From contig NZ_GG657754.1 of NCBI RefSeq assembly GCF_000158915.1, positions 4,291,540 to 4,330,963 on the forward strand: DNA of 39,424 bases, written 5' to 3'. The position numbers and the translations under genes were made by a program. The notes beneath the pieces were generated by a model. The model did not search any database. It was not told the DNA's origin and saw only the letters and a program-made list of their open reading frames with translations. Shown in pieces: positions 1 through 7,430 of this stretch; positions within the stretch are counted from its first letter, which is position 1; the number at the start of each line of letters is the position of its first letter. Origin of the DNA: Streptomyces himastatinicus ATCC 53653 (GTDB taxonomy: Bacteria > Actinomycetota > Actinomycetes > Streptomycetales > Streptomycetaceae).

Positions 1-327
1 GGCCGCACCCGGCTCGCCCTGCTCCGCACCTTGGACGAGCCCCACACCACCACGGACCTCGCCCGCCGCCTCGGCGTCAGCAACGCCACGGCCTCCACCC
101 ACGCCACGGCCCTCCGCGCCGCCGGCCTCCTCACCACCACCCGCACCGGCCGCTCCGTGCACCACACCCGCACACCCCTGGCCGACCTGCTCCTGTCCCC
201 GCCTCCCGGTCCTGATGATCGCCGGTCCCCCACCCGCTACACTGGCCGCGGTGGCCCAGCCCTACCCGGCCGCGACCACCACAGCACGATGTCGGACACG
301 GTTTCCGACAGATCCCCGCCTCCGTAG
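1..327 (+). CDS. ArsR-like winged-helix regulator, 5'-truncated
   Basis: The reading frame is open from base 1, so the N-terminus lies outside the window. The visible part is a winged-helix DNA-binding domain: a recognition helix around LARRLGVSNATASTHA, then AAGLLTTTRTGRSVHH for the wing. This is the usual C-terminal position of the domain in ArsR-type repressors of actinobacteria, which normally stop soon after a PLADLLL-like segment. Here the frame continues for about 40 low-complexity residues and its TAG lies inside the tRNA gene that begins at 318. The last 40 codons also cover an inverted repeat at 290-310. The natural stop may therefore have been lost, or the tail may be real but unconserved. 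The ligand is unknown. Confidence 0.6.
   Translation, partial: GRTRLALLRTLDEPHTTTDLARRLGVSNATASTHATALRAAGLLTTTRTGRSVHHTRTPLADLLLSPPPGPDDRRSPTRYTGRGGPALPGRDHHSTMSDTVSDRSPPP
290..310. promoter_or_regulatory. inverted repeat upstream of tRNA-Arg
   Basis: TGTCGGA and TCCGACA form 7-bp arms separated by 7 bp, ending 7 bp before the tRNA gene. The repeat lies inside the unconserved tail of the ArsR-like frame. It could be a protein-binding site or part of the tRNA promoter region; no function can be assigned from sequence alone. Confidence 0.35.
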
Positions 328-390
328 CTCAGGGGATAGAGCACCGCTCTCCTAAAGCGGGTGTCGCAGGTTCGAATCCTGCCGGGGGCA
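318..390 (+). tRNA. tRNA-Arg (anticodon CCT)
   Basis: This is a full 73-nt cloverleaf. The acceptor stem GCCTCCG pairs with CGGGGGC (one T-G wobble), with discriminator A at 390. The D arm GCTC...GAGC follows. The anticodon stem is CCGCT/AGCGG at 344-348 and 356-360, with loop CTCCTAA and anticodon CCT at 351-353. The T arm is GCAGG-TTCGAAT-CCTGC. The CCA end is not encoded. It reads AGG, a rare codon in high-GC actinobacteria. A terminator hairpin follows. The 3' 29 nt recur at 18321-18349, consistent with use of this tRNA end as an integration site. Confidence 0.97.
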
Positions 391-406
391 CGCCTAAGCA
401 GCAGGT

Positions 407-444
407 CAGAGGTCCTCTCGCCCATCGGGGCGACAGGACCTCTG
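407..444 (+). terminator. tRNA-Arg terminator hairpin
   Basis: CAGAGGTCCT at 407-416 pairs with AGGACCTCTG at 435-444. A nested stem TCGCCC/GGGCGA (418-423 and 428-433) closes on a short loop. The structure starts 17 nt after the tRNA 3' end and has no strong U-tract, as is common in this group. Confidence 0.7.
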
Positions 445-510
445 GCTTCCGGAGCAGCAGTTGGATCGCCCGGGCTCCAACTTCGGGTCGACGCCGGTGT
501 TCAACGCTCG

Positions 511-813
511 TCACGGATGCGTGGCCAGTGGGTCGAGGAACGTCAGCATGGAGGCGTCCTCCTCGATCAGCGGGGTGAGGGCCGCGTTGAACGGGGCGCC
601 GTACGGGGCGTTCAGGTGCGTCTTGAAGGCGTCCTCGTCCCGGTAGACCTCGAAGATCCAGTAGGCGCGCGGGTTGGCCGCCTTGGTGTAGACGTCGAAG
701 GCCAGGTTGCCTTCCTCCTCACGCACCTTCCGGGCGTAGTCCTGGATCAGGCGGGCGACCTCGTCCTCCGCTCCCTCTCGGGCCGTGAACTCGGCGAGCA
801 GGGTTTTCGTCAT
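511..813 (-). CDS. ABM-family (YgiN-like) putative quinol monooxygenase
   Basis: A 100-residue single-domain protein of the antibiotic biosynthesis monooxygenase fold, a dimeric alpha/beta ferredoxin-like barrel. Family features are the first strand (TLLAEFTAREG), a helix with EVARLIQDYARKVREEEGN, the strand LAFDVYTKAANPRAYWIFEVYRD, and an AFKTHLNAPYGAPF segment carrying the usual HLN motif. It lies 15 bp downstream of the PfkB kinase gene on the same strand, with an AAGGACGAG ribosome-binding site, so the two are probably co-transcribed. Members oxidise quinols or small aromatics without a cofactor, or have no known substrate. A role in sugar use is not established. Confidence 0.85.
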   Translation of the reverse strand: MTKTLLAEFTAREGAEDEVARLIQDYARKVREEEGNLAFDVYTKAANPRAYWIFEVYRDEDAFKTHLNAPYGAPFNAALTPLIEEDASMLTFLDPLATHP

Positions 814-828
814 GGTTTCTCGTCCTTG

Positions 829-1815
829 TCAGGGGGTTGAGTCGAGGTGCCGGACGACGTCCTCGTCCGTCGTGAACTGCGCCAGCTGGTCCTGCCACGG
901 CGGGTTGGGGCCGGCAACCGAGCAGGTCAGGGCCGCGACCTTCACGGCGAACAGGCAGGCCGCCTCGACATCGCCGAGACGCAGGTCCGTCAGCCTGCCG
1001 CCGAGGAGGCCGTGGGTGCCGAGGTGGTGCAGCAGTCCGGCGGTGAAGGAGTCCCCGGCACCGACCGTGTCGACGACCGGCGTCGCCACCGCGGGCACCT
1101 GCACCCGCTCCCCGTCGAGTGAGGCCAGGGCGCCGTCGGCGCCGCGTGTGATCACGACGAGCCGCGCCCCCGCCTCATGCCAGGTGTCGCACGCCTGCTC
1201 GGGGAGCGTTCCGGGGAGGAGGAGGTCCAGGTCGTCCTCGCTCAGCCGCAGCACGTCCGCGAGGCCGCACCAGTGCGCCAGCCGGGCACGGTAGACCTCG
1301 GGGCGCACCAGGAGCGGGCGGACGTTGGGATCGATGCTGATGGTGGCCCGGGGCGCCGCCGCTGCCAGGAAGGCCTCCACCACTGCCGCCCCGGGCTCCT
1401 TGACCAGGGCCAGCGATCCGGTGTGGACGCAGGCGGTGTCGGCCAGGTCCACCCCGGCCAGTTCCGCGCTCGTCCACTGCCAGTCGGCGGTGGCCTGGGC
1501 GTGGAAGGAGAACGCGGCTTGGCCCTGGGCATCCAGCTCGGCCACGGCCAGCGTGCTGGGCTCGGCGGCCTCGACGGCGTGGGACAGGTCCACGCCGGAC
1601 GCCTCCAGGTGGGACCGGAAGAGGCGGCCGAACACGTCGCCGGACAGTCGTGCGAGGAAGCGGGCCGGGCTGCCGAGCCGGGCCAGGGCCGCCGCCGTGT
1701 TGGCTGGTCCGCCGCCCGGCAGCACGCGCAGGGCGAGCTCGTTCCGGGGCCGCGCCGATTCGGCGAACGCGTCGGCGACGCACTCCCCCAGGACGGTGAT
1801 CTGACGTGGGTGCAT
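829..1815 (-). CDS. PfkB-family carbohydrate kinase (fructokinase/ribokinase-like)
   Basis: A 328-residue cytosolic sugar kinase. PfkB signature 1 is at PGGGPANTAAALARLG near the N-terminus. Signature 2 is DTVGAGDSFTAGLL near the C-terminus; its Asp is the catalytic base and GAGD forms the anion hole. The start at 1815 (MHPRQITVLGE) fits the family first strand; the frame extends 51 codons further upstream, but these residues do not resemble a kinase. The gene is divergent from a sugar ABC importer with LacI-type operators between them, so the likely role is ATP-dependent phosphorylation of the imported sugar. The arrangement recalls rhizobial fructose frcBCAK loci, but fructose is inferred; ribose or another ketose is possible. 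Confidence 0.85.
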   Translation of the reverse strand: MHPRQITVLGECVADAFAESARPRNELALRVLPGGGPANTAAALARLGSPARFLARLSGDVFGRLFRSHLEASGVDLSHAVEAAEPSTLAVAELDAQGQAAFSFHAQATADWQWTSAELAGVDLADTACVHTGSLALVKEPGAAVVEAFLAAAAPRATISIDPNVRPLLVRPEVYRARLAHWCGLADVLRLSEDDLDLLLPGTLPEQACDTWHEAGARLVVITRGADGALASLDGERVQVPAVATPVVDTVGAGDSFTAGLLHHLGTHGLLGGRLTDLRLGDVEAACLFAVKVAALTCSVAGPNPPWQDQLAQFTTDEDVVRHLDSTP

Positions 1816-1891
1816 GGCGGCTCTTCTCTTGGGGCGCGCTGGCGGAAACGGGCACCTGACGGGCAGAGCCCGGATTGCTGCGGGCGGGCGA

Positions 1892-1919
1892 CGGTCACGA
1901 TGTTGCCGATTTGTGACCG
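1892..1919. promoter_or_regulatory. inverted repeat in kinase promoter region
   Basis: CGGTCAC and GTGACCG form perfect 7-bp arms with a 14-bp spacer, 77-104 bp upstream of the kinase ATG. The element is separate from the LacI-type operators nearby and could bind a second regulator. Confidence 0.35.
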
Positions 1920-1972
1920 GTAGAAGGCATTGACGTTGCCTGGAGGCGGAGTCCATCATCCTCGCCAAGAAG

Positions 1973-2002
1973 TGTCAACGATGACATAAGTCAACGATGA
2001 CA
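1973..2002. promoter_or_regulatory. two LacI-type operators, divergent sugar locus
   Basis: TGTCAACGATGACA at 1973-1986 is a near-perfect 14-bp dyad around a central CG, the hallmark of LacI/GalR operators. A second copy at 1989-2002 differs only in the first base. The copies are 16 bp apart, in the divergent region between the kinase and the binding-protein gene, about 60-90 bp before the latter. The LacI-family regulator at 5150 is the obvious candidate to bind them and to control both transcription units. Confidence 0.7.
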
Positions 2003-2060
2003 CCTCGGGCGGCATGCCTCGGCGCCTACCGCTTCGCCCGCAATCCCGCAGGAGTCGTTC

Positions 2061-3083
2061 ATGTCACGTACCTCTCGTCTTCCTTCCTCCCTGCTCAGAG
2101 CCGCCGCGTGCACGGGCATCGCAGCCCTCACCCTGACTGCCTGTGGATCCGGCTCCGGATCGGGCACCGCGAGCACCGGATCGGGCGACGTCAAGGTCGG
2201 TCTGATCACCAAGACCGACACCAACCCGTTCTTCGTGAAGATGAAGGAGGGCGCGGAGAAGGCCGCCAAGCAGAACGGCGTCAAACTGTCCACCGCCGCG
2301 GGCAAGTTCGACGGTGACAACGCCGGGCAGGTCACCGCCATCGAGAACATGGTCGCCTCCGGCGTGAAGGGCATCCTGATCACCCCCAGCGACTCGAAGG
2401 CGATCGTGCCCGCGCTCGAAAAGGCCAAGGCCAAGGGCGTCCTGGTCATCGCCCTGGACACCCCGACCGACCCGGAGAGCGCGGTCGACGCCCTCTTCGC
2501 CACGAACAACCTCAAGGCCGGCGAGCTGATCGGCGAGTATGCCAAGGCCGCCATGAAGGGCAAGACGGCGAAGATAGCCACCCTCGACCTCGCACCGGGC
2601 GTCTCCGTCGGCGTCCAGCGGCACAACGGCTTCCTGAAGGGCTTCGGCATCAAGAAGGGCGACGCCTCCATCGTCTGCTCCCAGGACACCGGGGGCGACC
2701 AGTCCAAGGGCCAGACCGCGATGGAGAACTGCTTGCAGAAGGCCCCCGACATCAACGTCGTCTACACCATCAACGAGCCCGCCGCCCTGGGCGCGTACAC
2801 CGCGCTCAAGGCCAAGGGCCGGGAGAAGGACGTGCTGATCGTCTCCGTCGACGGCGGTTGCACCGGCACCCGGGCCGTCAAGGGCGGCAAGATCGCCGCG
2901 ACCTCGCAGCAGTACCCGCTGAAGATGGCCGCCGAGGGCGTCAAGGCCGTCGTGACCTACGCCAAGGACGGCAAGAAGGCGTCGGGTTACACCGACACCG
3001 GCGTCACCCTGATCACCGACAAGGCGCAAGCCGGGGCCGCCTCCAAGGACACCGCCTACGGCCTGGAGAACTGCTGGGGCTGA
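2061..3083 (+). CDS. sugar ABC transporter substrate-binding lipoprotein
   Basis: A 340-residue type-I periplasmic-binding-protein-like lipoprotein that captures a sugar outside the cell. A lipoprotein signal peptide ends at LTLTAC with the lipidated Cys at residue 28, followed by a Gly/Ser-rich linker. The mature part has the ribose/fructose-binding fold: KVGLITKTDTNPFFVKMKEG, a GILITPSDSKAI strand, VIALDTPTD, a hinge around VVYTINEPAALGAY, and VSVDGG. A GCAGGAG ribosome-binding site precedes the ATG. It heads an operon with the permease and ATPase. Overall it most resembles fructose/ribose-class (CUT2) binding proteins; the exact sugar is inferred. Confidence 0.9.
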   Translation: MSRTSRLPSSLLRAAACTGIAALTLTACGSGSGSGTASTGSGDVKVGLITKTDTNPFFVKMKEGAEKAAKQNGVKLSTAAGKFDGDNAGQVTAIENMVASGVKGILITPSDSKAIVPALEKAKAKGVLVIALDTPTDPESAVDALFATNNLKAGELIGEYAKAAMKGKTAKIATLDLAPGVSVGVQRHNGFLKGFGIKKGDASIVCSQDTGGDQSKGQTAMENCLQKAPDINVVYTINEPAALGAYTALKAKGREKDVLIVSVDGGCTGTRAVKGGKIAATSQQYPLKMAAEGVKAVVTYAKDGKKASGYTDTGVTLITDKAQAGAASKDTAYGLENCWG

Positions 3084-3126
3084 GCCGCCGGCCCCCGGCT
3101 CCCGCCGTTCGACACCCCTCAGCGGG

Positions 3127-3162
3127 GCGGCCGACTGTTCCTCCCCGACGGGGGACGGCCGC
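3127..3162 (+). promoter_or_regulatory. intercistronic stem-loop between binding protein and permease
   Basis: GCGGCCG at 3127-3133 pairs with CGGCCGC at 3156-3162, enclosing a small inner TCCCC-GAC-GGGGA hairpin. Such structures after binding-protein genes often stabilise the upstream message and partly terminate transcription, so the binding protein exceeds the membrane parts. Further on, the 12-mer TCCGACAAGGAC occurs at 3181-3192 and 3211-3222; the second copy supplies the permease ribosome-binding site. Confidence 0.45.
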
Positions 3163-3227
3163 TCCCTCGTCCTCTTCCCGTCCGACAAGGACGGACAAGG
3201 GCTTCTGTCTTCCGACAAGGACCTCGC

Positions 3228-4241
3228 ATGACTGCCACGTCCACGCCACCCTCCACGTCCACGCCGTACGCGGAGCTCAAAACGCCGACCACGGTCCGCA
3301 GACTGCTCACGCAGCCGACCACCGGCCCGCTGGTCGCCCTCCTCCTGGCCTGTGCCTTCTTCTCCGTCTCGACCACCCAGTTCCTCACCGGCGGGAACCT
3401 CTCGCTGATCGTGCAGCAGGTCATGGTCGTCGGCACCCTCGCCATCGGCCAGACACTGATCATCCTCACCGCGGGCATCGACCTGTCCTGCGGAGCGGTG
3501 ATGGCGTTCGGCAGCATCGTGATCGCCAAGATGGCAGCCGAGGGCACCGTGCCACCGCTCGCCGCCATCGCGCTGGGCCTGATCGTCTGCGCCGGTTTCG
3601 GCATGCTCAACGGGGCACTGGTGAAGAAGATCCCGCTGCCGCCGTTCATCGTCACCCTCGGCATGCTCAACGTGGCGTTCGCACTGACCCACATCTACTC
3701 CGAGGAGCAGACGGTCAGCAGCCTGCCCGGCCCGCTGACGGCCCTCGGGCAGACCTTCCCTCTCGGCAAGACCGACATCACCTACGGCTCGCTGGTCACC
3801 ATCGCGCTGTTTCTCCTCCTCGCCTACTCGCTGAGCAGCACCAGCTGGGGCCGGCACGTCTACGCCCTGGGCAACAGCCCGGAAGCGGCGCGGCTGAACG
3901 GCATCCGCACCTCCCGCCTGGCCATCGGCGTCTACACCGTGGCCGGCCTGATGTACGGCATCGCCGCCCTGCTCCTGATCTCCCGCACCGGAGTCGGCGA
4001 CCCCCAGGCCGGGCAGACCGACAACCTCGACAGCATCACCGCCGTCGTCCTCGGCGGCACCAGCCTCTTCGGCGGACGCGGATCGGTCCTGGGCACGTTC
4101 ATCGGCGTCCTCATCGTCGGCGTCTTCCGCAACGGACTCCAGCTGATGGGCGTCGCCTCCATCTACCAGACCCTCATCACCGGAATCCTGGTGATCCTCG
4201 CGGTGACCGTCGACCAGATCTCCCGGAGGAAGGCCCGATGA
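3228..4241 (+). CDS. sugar ABC transporter permease (CUT2, RbsC/FrcC-like)
   Basis: A 337-residue polytopic inner-membrane protein with roughly eight to ten hydrophobic segments. Family markers are the IGQTLIILTAGIDLSCGAVM segment near residues 80-100, GMLNGALVKKIPLPPFIVTLGML, and the late loop AVVLGGTSLFGGRGSVLGTFIG, which contacts the ATPase. The N-terminal 30 residues are polar and Thr/Pro-rich. The stop overlaps the ATPase start (ATGA), so translation is coupled. The protein should form the homodimeric channel of the importer. Confidence 0.92.
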   Translation: MTATSTPPSTSTPYAELKTPTTVRRLLTQPTTGPLVALLLACAFFSVSTTQFLTGGNLSLIVQQVMVVGTLAIGQTLIILTAGIDLSCGAVMAFGSIVIAKMAAEGTVPPLAAIALGLIVCAGFGMLNGALVKKIPLPPFIVTLGMLNVAFALTHIYSEEQTVSSLPGPLTALGQTFPLGKTDITYGSLVTIALFLLLAYSLSSTSWGRHVYALGNSPEAARLNGIRTSRLAIGVYTVAGLMYGIAALLLISRTGVGDPQAGQTDNLDSITAVVLGGTSLFGGRGSVLGTFIGVLIVGVFRNGLQLMGVASIYQTLITGILVILAVTVDQISRRKAR

Positions 4242-5071
4242 CCGCCACCACTTCGACCCCCATCCTCCAGGCCCGCGGTCTGGTCAAGCGCTACGGCCAC
4301 GTCACCGCCATCGACGGCGCCGACTTCGACCTCCTGCCCGGCGAGGTCCTCGCCGTCATAGGCGACAACGGCGCCGGCAAGACCAGCCTCATCAAGGCCC
4401 TCACCGGCGCGGTGGTGCCGGACGAAGGCGAGATACGCCTCCACGGCAAGCCGATCCAGTTCTCCGGCCCGCAGAGCGCACGCGCCCACGGCATCGAGAC
4501 GGTCTATCAGGACCTCGCCGTGGCGGCCTCCATGGACATCGCCTCCAACGTGTTCCTCGGCCGCGAGCTGCGCCGCCCGGGCATCCTCGGCAGCGCGTTC
4601 CGCATGCTCGACAAGAAGCGCATGCGTCAAGAGGCCGCCGAGCACATGGCCGACCTGAAGATCGGCCTGCGCTCGCTGTCCCAGGCAGTCGAGACCCTCT
4701 CCGGTGGCCAGCGGCAGGCCGTGGCGGTCGCCCGCGCGGTCGCCTGGGCCCGCAGCGTCGTCGTCATGGACGAACCTACGGCCGCCCTCGGCGTCAAGGA
4801 GTCCGGACAGGTCCTCGACCTGATCCGCCGCGTCCGCGACAAGGGCATGCCGGTCGTCCTGATCAGCCACAACATGCCCCACGTCTTCGAGATCGCCGAC
4901 CGTATCCACGTCCACCGGCTGGGCCGGCGTGCCGCCCTGATCAAGCCCTCCGACTACTCCATGGCGGAGGTCGTCGCGATCATGACCGGCGCGCTCAGCG
5001 TCGACGAGACCGGCGGTACTGTCGTAGCGGATTCCAAGGCCGCGAAGGCCGCCGGAGTACAGGCCACCTGA
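4238..5071 (+). CDS. sugar ABC transporter ATP-binding protein (single-domain, FrcA-like)
   Basis: A 277-residue ATPase that powers the importer. Walker A is GDNGAGKTS (42-50), the signature is LSGGQRQ (154-160), Walker B is VVVMDEP (174-180) and the switch His is in LISHN (H211). Unlike RbsA-type CUT2 ATPases of about 500 residues with two nucleotide-binding domains, this has one, as in FrcA-type fructose importers. GGAGGA precedes the ATG, which overlaps the permease stop by 4 nt. The C-terminal 25 residues are Ala-rich and unconserved. Confidence 0.92.
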   Translation: MTATTSTPILQARGLVKRYGHVTAIDGADFDLLPGEVLAVIGDNGAGKTSLIKALTGAVVPDEGEIRLHGKPIQFSGPQSARAHGIETVYQDLAVAASMDIASNVFLGRELRRPGILGSAFRMLDKKRMRQEAAEHMADLKIGLRSLSQAVETLSGGQRQAVAVARAVAWARSVVVMDEPTAALGVKESGQVLDLIRRVRDKGMPVVLISHNMPHVFEIADRIHVHRLGRRAALIKPSDYSMAEVVAIMTGALSVDETGGTVVADSKAAKAAGVQAT

Positions 5072-5149
5072 CAGCGCAACCCCGCTCTCCCATGTTCCGG
5101 CCGAGGCCGCGGCCCGGAACCCGAGAGCACCCAGGAGACGGGTTCCTCC

Positions 5150-6184
5150 ATGGCAGCGAGCCGCCGCCCCACCTTGGCCGATGTCGCCCGAGAAGTAGGT
5201 GTCAGCGCCAAGACGGTCTCCCGAGTCCTCAATGAGGACGGGCCCGTCTCGGCGCGGACGCGGGAACAGGTACTCGCCGCGGTGGCCAAGTTGGGCTTCC
5301 AGCCGAACCTCATGGCCCGCAACATCCGCGTCGGCGGTCCGGACACGACCATAGGGCTGGTCATCCCCGACCTGGCCAACCCCTTCTTCGGAGCCGTGGC
5401 CCGCGGTATCGAGGAGACGGTCCGGGACCGCGGACTGACGCTGCTCATGGGCTCGTCAGCGGATGACCCCGACCGCGAACGCGCCCTGACGGCCCAGTTT
5501 CTCGCCCGGCGCGTCAGCATCCTGATCGTCGTACCGTCCGTCGGCGCCGACCACTCCGAACTCAAGTCGCACCGCACGGCGGGGCTGCCCATCGTCTTCC
5601 TCGACCGGCCAGGGGCCGGCCTGTCCACGGACAGCATCGTCAGCTCCAACCGTATGGGGGCCCAAGAGGGCGTCGCCCACCTGATCGCCCACGGTCACCG
5701 CCGCATCGGGTTCATCGGCGACCTGCCCGTCAAGCTGCACACCCGCCGCGAACGCCTGGCCGGATATCGCGCGGCCCTGCAAGAAGCCGACATCCCCTTC
5801 GACCGCTTGCTGGTCGCGAGCGCACACGACCAGCCGGGGGCGGAGGCCGCGACCTCCCAACTCCTCGAACTGGCCGATCCCCCCACGGCACTGTTCGCCG
5901 GAAACAACATCATGGCGCTCGGTATCGTCGCCGAACTCGCCCGCAGCAAGCGCAAGGACGTAGCCGTCGTCGCCTTCGACGACGTGTCGCTCGCCGAGGC
6001 TCTGGAACCGGCCCTGACCGTCGTCGCGCAGGACCCCGGAGAACTCGGGCGCAGCGCCGCGGCCACAGCCCTCGCCCGCCTCGACGGCGACCGCTCGCGG
6101 GCCCGCACCATCACCGTTCCCACCCGGCTTATCGTCCGGGGCTCGGGGGAGCAGCCCGCGCCCAAAGCAGCGGGCACGGCATGA
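5150..6184 (+). CDS. LacI-family transcriptional regulator
   Basis: A 344-residue repressor. The N-terminal HTH is TLADVAREVGVSAKTVSRVLN (8-28), with the hinge-helix region around PNLMARNIRVGG. The ligand-binding domain resembles sugar-binding proteins: IGLVIPDLANPFFGAVARGIEE, VVAFDD, and a C-terminal TRLIVRGSGE strand. It lies 78 bp after the ATPase gene, so it may be co-transcribed; a weak GTTCCGG/CCGGAAC stem at 5094-5120 lies between. The best candidate operators are the twin sites at 1973-2002. The inducer is probably the transported sugar or its phosphate (inference). Confidence 0.93.
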   Translation: MAASRRPTLADVAREVGVSAKTVSRVLNEDGPVSARTREQVLAAVAKLGFQPNLMARNIRVGGPDTTIGLVIPDLANPFFGAVARGIEETVRDRGLTLLMGSSADDPDRERALTAQFLARRVSILIVVPSVGADHSELKSHRTAGLPIVFLDRPGAGLSTDSIVSSNRMGAQEGVAHLIAHGHRRIGFIGDLPVKLHTRRERLAGYRAALQEADIPFDRLLVASAHDQPGAEAATSQLLELADPPTALFAGNNIMALGIVAELARSKRKDVAVVAFDDVSLAEALEPALTVVAQDPGELGRSAAATALARLDGDRSRARTITVPTRLIVRGSGEQPAPKAAGTA

Positions 6185-7342
6185 TCAGCCGAACAGCTGG
6201 GAACCGAGGGGGCGTTGCCGGTCGAAGCCGGGGAGGATCAGGAAGGTCGCGCTGGCGGTTGTGGTGGTGAATCGCAGCAGCGCGTCGGCGGTGTCCATGT
6301 GGGTGAGGGTGGCGGTGAAGGTGCGCAGGTCGTTCTGGAAGCTGATGAAGAGCAGGCCGGGGGCGGGGTCGTCGGTGCTGTAGGAGCGGCGGAGCATGAG
6401 GCCGGCGCCGACCACGGAGGGGTTCGCCCTGCGTACGTGGGCGTCCGCGGGGACGAGATAGCGGCCGTCCGGTGTCTTGGCGCCGAGTTCCGGGCCCAAG
6501 GCGACGGGGCCGCCGGAGAGGGGGACGCCGCTGGCCCGGCGTCGCCCGAAGACCGCCTCCTGCTCGGCTACGGACAGGGCGGCGAACCGGGGCAGGTCGA
6601 GTTCCATGCGCCGCAGTACGGCGAGGGTGCCGCCGGCGACCGCGGGGGGTCCGGCCAGCCACAGGTCGCGCCGTTGTTCGGCGGTCGTGTGCGGGCCCAC
6701 GATGCCGTCGATGAAGCCGAGCGGGTTCCGTGGCGCGGTGAGGCCGTTGCCGATGGGCACGTTCGCACCGCGGCGTGCGGACTGCCGCCAGCGTTCGTGG
6801 ATGCGGTCACCGGCCTGGTCCAGGAGCGCGGCGGCGACGACCGGTGGGAGCAGCGCGTCGCCGGCGCAGATCTGTATCAGCAGGTCACCGCCGCGTGCCC
6901 GCGGGGCGATCCGCTCGCGGGAGAACCGCGGGAGGTCGGTCGCGCCGGGCAGCGAGGCGCCGGCCGTGCGCACCAGCCGGGGGCCCACGCCGACGGTCAC
7001 GGTGAGGTCGCCCGGCGGCAGGCCCAGCAGCCGCGGGTCGGTCCCCGCGACGAGTGTGCGGATGGCCTGGCCCAGGTCGGCCAGTAACGGGCCGGGAGCC
7101 ACGGTGGCGCCGAGGTCTGCCACCACGGCCAGCAGGTTGCGCTGGGCCGGCTGGGGGAGCGTGATGCCTGCCTGATGCCGGCCCGTCGCCACAACCGGTG
7201 TCGGCGTGGCCGCGGCGGTAGGGGCGTGCCGGCCTGGCCGGGCGGAGTCCGAAGTGCACCCGGCGGTCAGGCCGGCGGCCACCATGGCGCCGGTGGCATC
7301 GAGGAACGCGCGGCGCGACGGACGGTGATCGGCTCGATGCAT
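6185..7342 (-). CDS. Tat-exported Dyp-type haem peroxidase
   Basis: A 385-residue dye-decolorising peroxidase. A twin-arginine signal (SRRAFL, 9-14) is followed by LTAGC, whose Cys29 could be lipidated, giving a folded haem enzyme on the outer face of the membrane. The family signature GXXDG appears as GFIDG (209-213; D212 distal catalytic acid). H302 in ADAHVRRANP is the likely proximal haem ligand, with distal Arg 318/319 in MLRRS. DyP enzymes use peroxide to oxidise aromatic substrates or haem-like compounds; the natural substrate here is unknown. No EfeO or EfeU partner is adjacent, which argues against an Efe iron-uptake role. It is divergent from the beta-helix lipoprotein. Confidence 0.92.
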   Translation of the reverse strand: MHRADHRPSRRAFLDATGAMVAAGLTAGCTSDSARPGRHAPTAAATPTPVVATGRHQAGITLPQPAQRNLLAVVADLGATVAPGPLLADLGQAIRTLVAGTDPRLLGLPPGDLTVTVGVGPRLVRTAGASLPGATDLPRFSRERIAPRARGGDLLIQICAGDALLPPVVAAALLDQAGDRIHERWRQSARRGANVPIGNGLTAPRNPLGFIDGIVGPHTTAEQRRDLWLAGPPAVAGGTLAVLRRMELDLPRFAALSVAEQEAVFGRRRASGVPLSGGPVALGPELGAKTPDGRYLVPADAHVRRANPSVVGAGLMLRRSYSTDDPAPGLLFISFQNDLRTFTATLTHMDTADALLRFTTTTASATFLILPGFDRQRPLGSQLFG

Positions 7343-7388
7343 GGGGTGCAGGGTGCCACATCCTCACCGTGCACGTCGGTCAATCTCG

Positions 7389-7409
7389 CCAATTACGGCG
7401 GGTAATTGG
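7389..7409. promoter_or_regulatory. palindromic operator between DyP and beta-helix genes
   Basis: CCAATTAC and GTAATTGG form perfect 8-bp arms around a 5-bp spacer. It is an unusually AT-rich patch in the 88-bp divergent intergenic region, 47 bp from the DyP start and 22 bp from the beta-helix start. Position and symmetry suggest a dimeric repressor acting on both genes; its identity is unknown. Confidence 0.55.
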
Positions 7410-7430
7410 GCGTTCTGCCAGACTGGGGCC

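Noticed and set aside
237..425. Minus-strand frame containing PGRIRTCD
   Set aside because: This is the well-known false translation of a tRNA gene; the same artefact appears at 18321-18349.
2858..4237. Long upstream extension of the ABC ATPase frame
   Set aside because: The real start is the ATG at 4238 with GGAGGA and an ATGA overlap; the upstream part is out-of-frame binding-protein and permease sequence.
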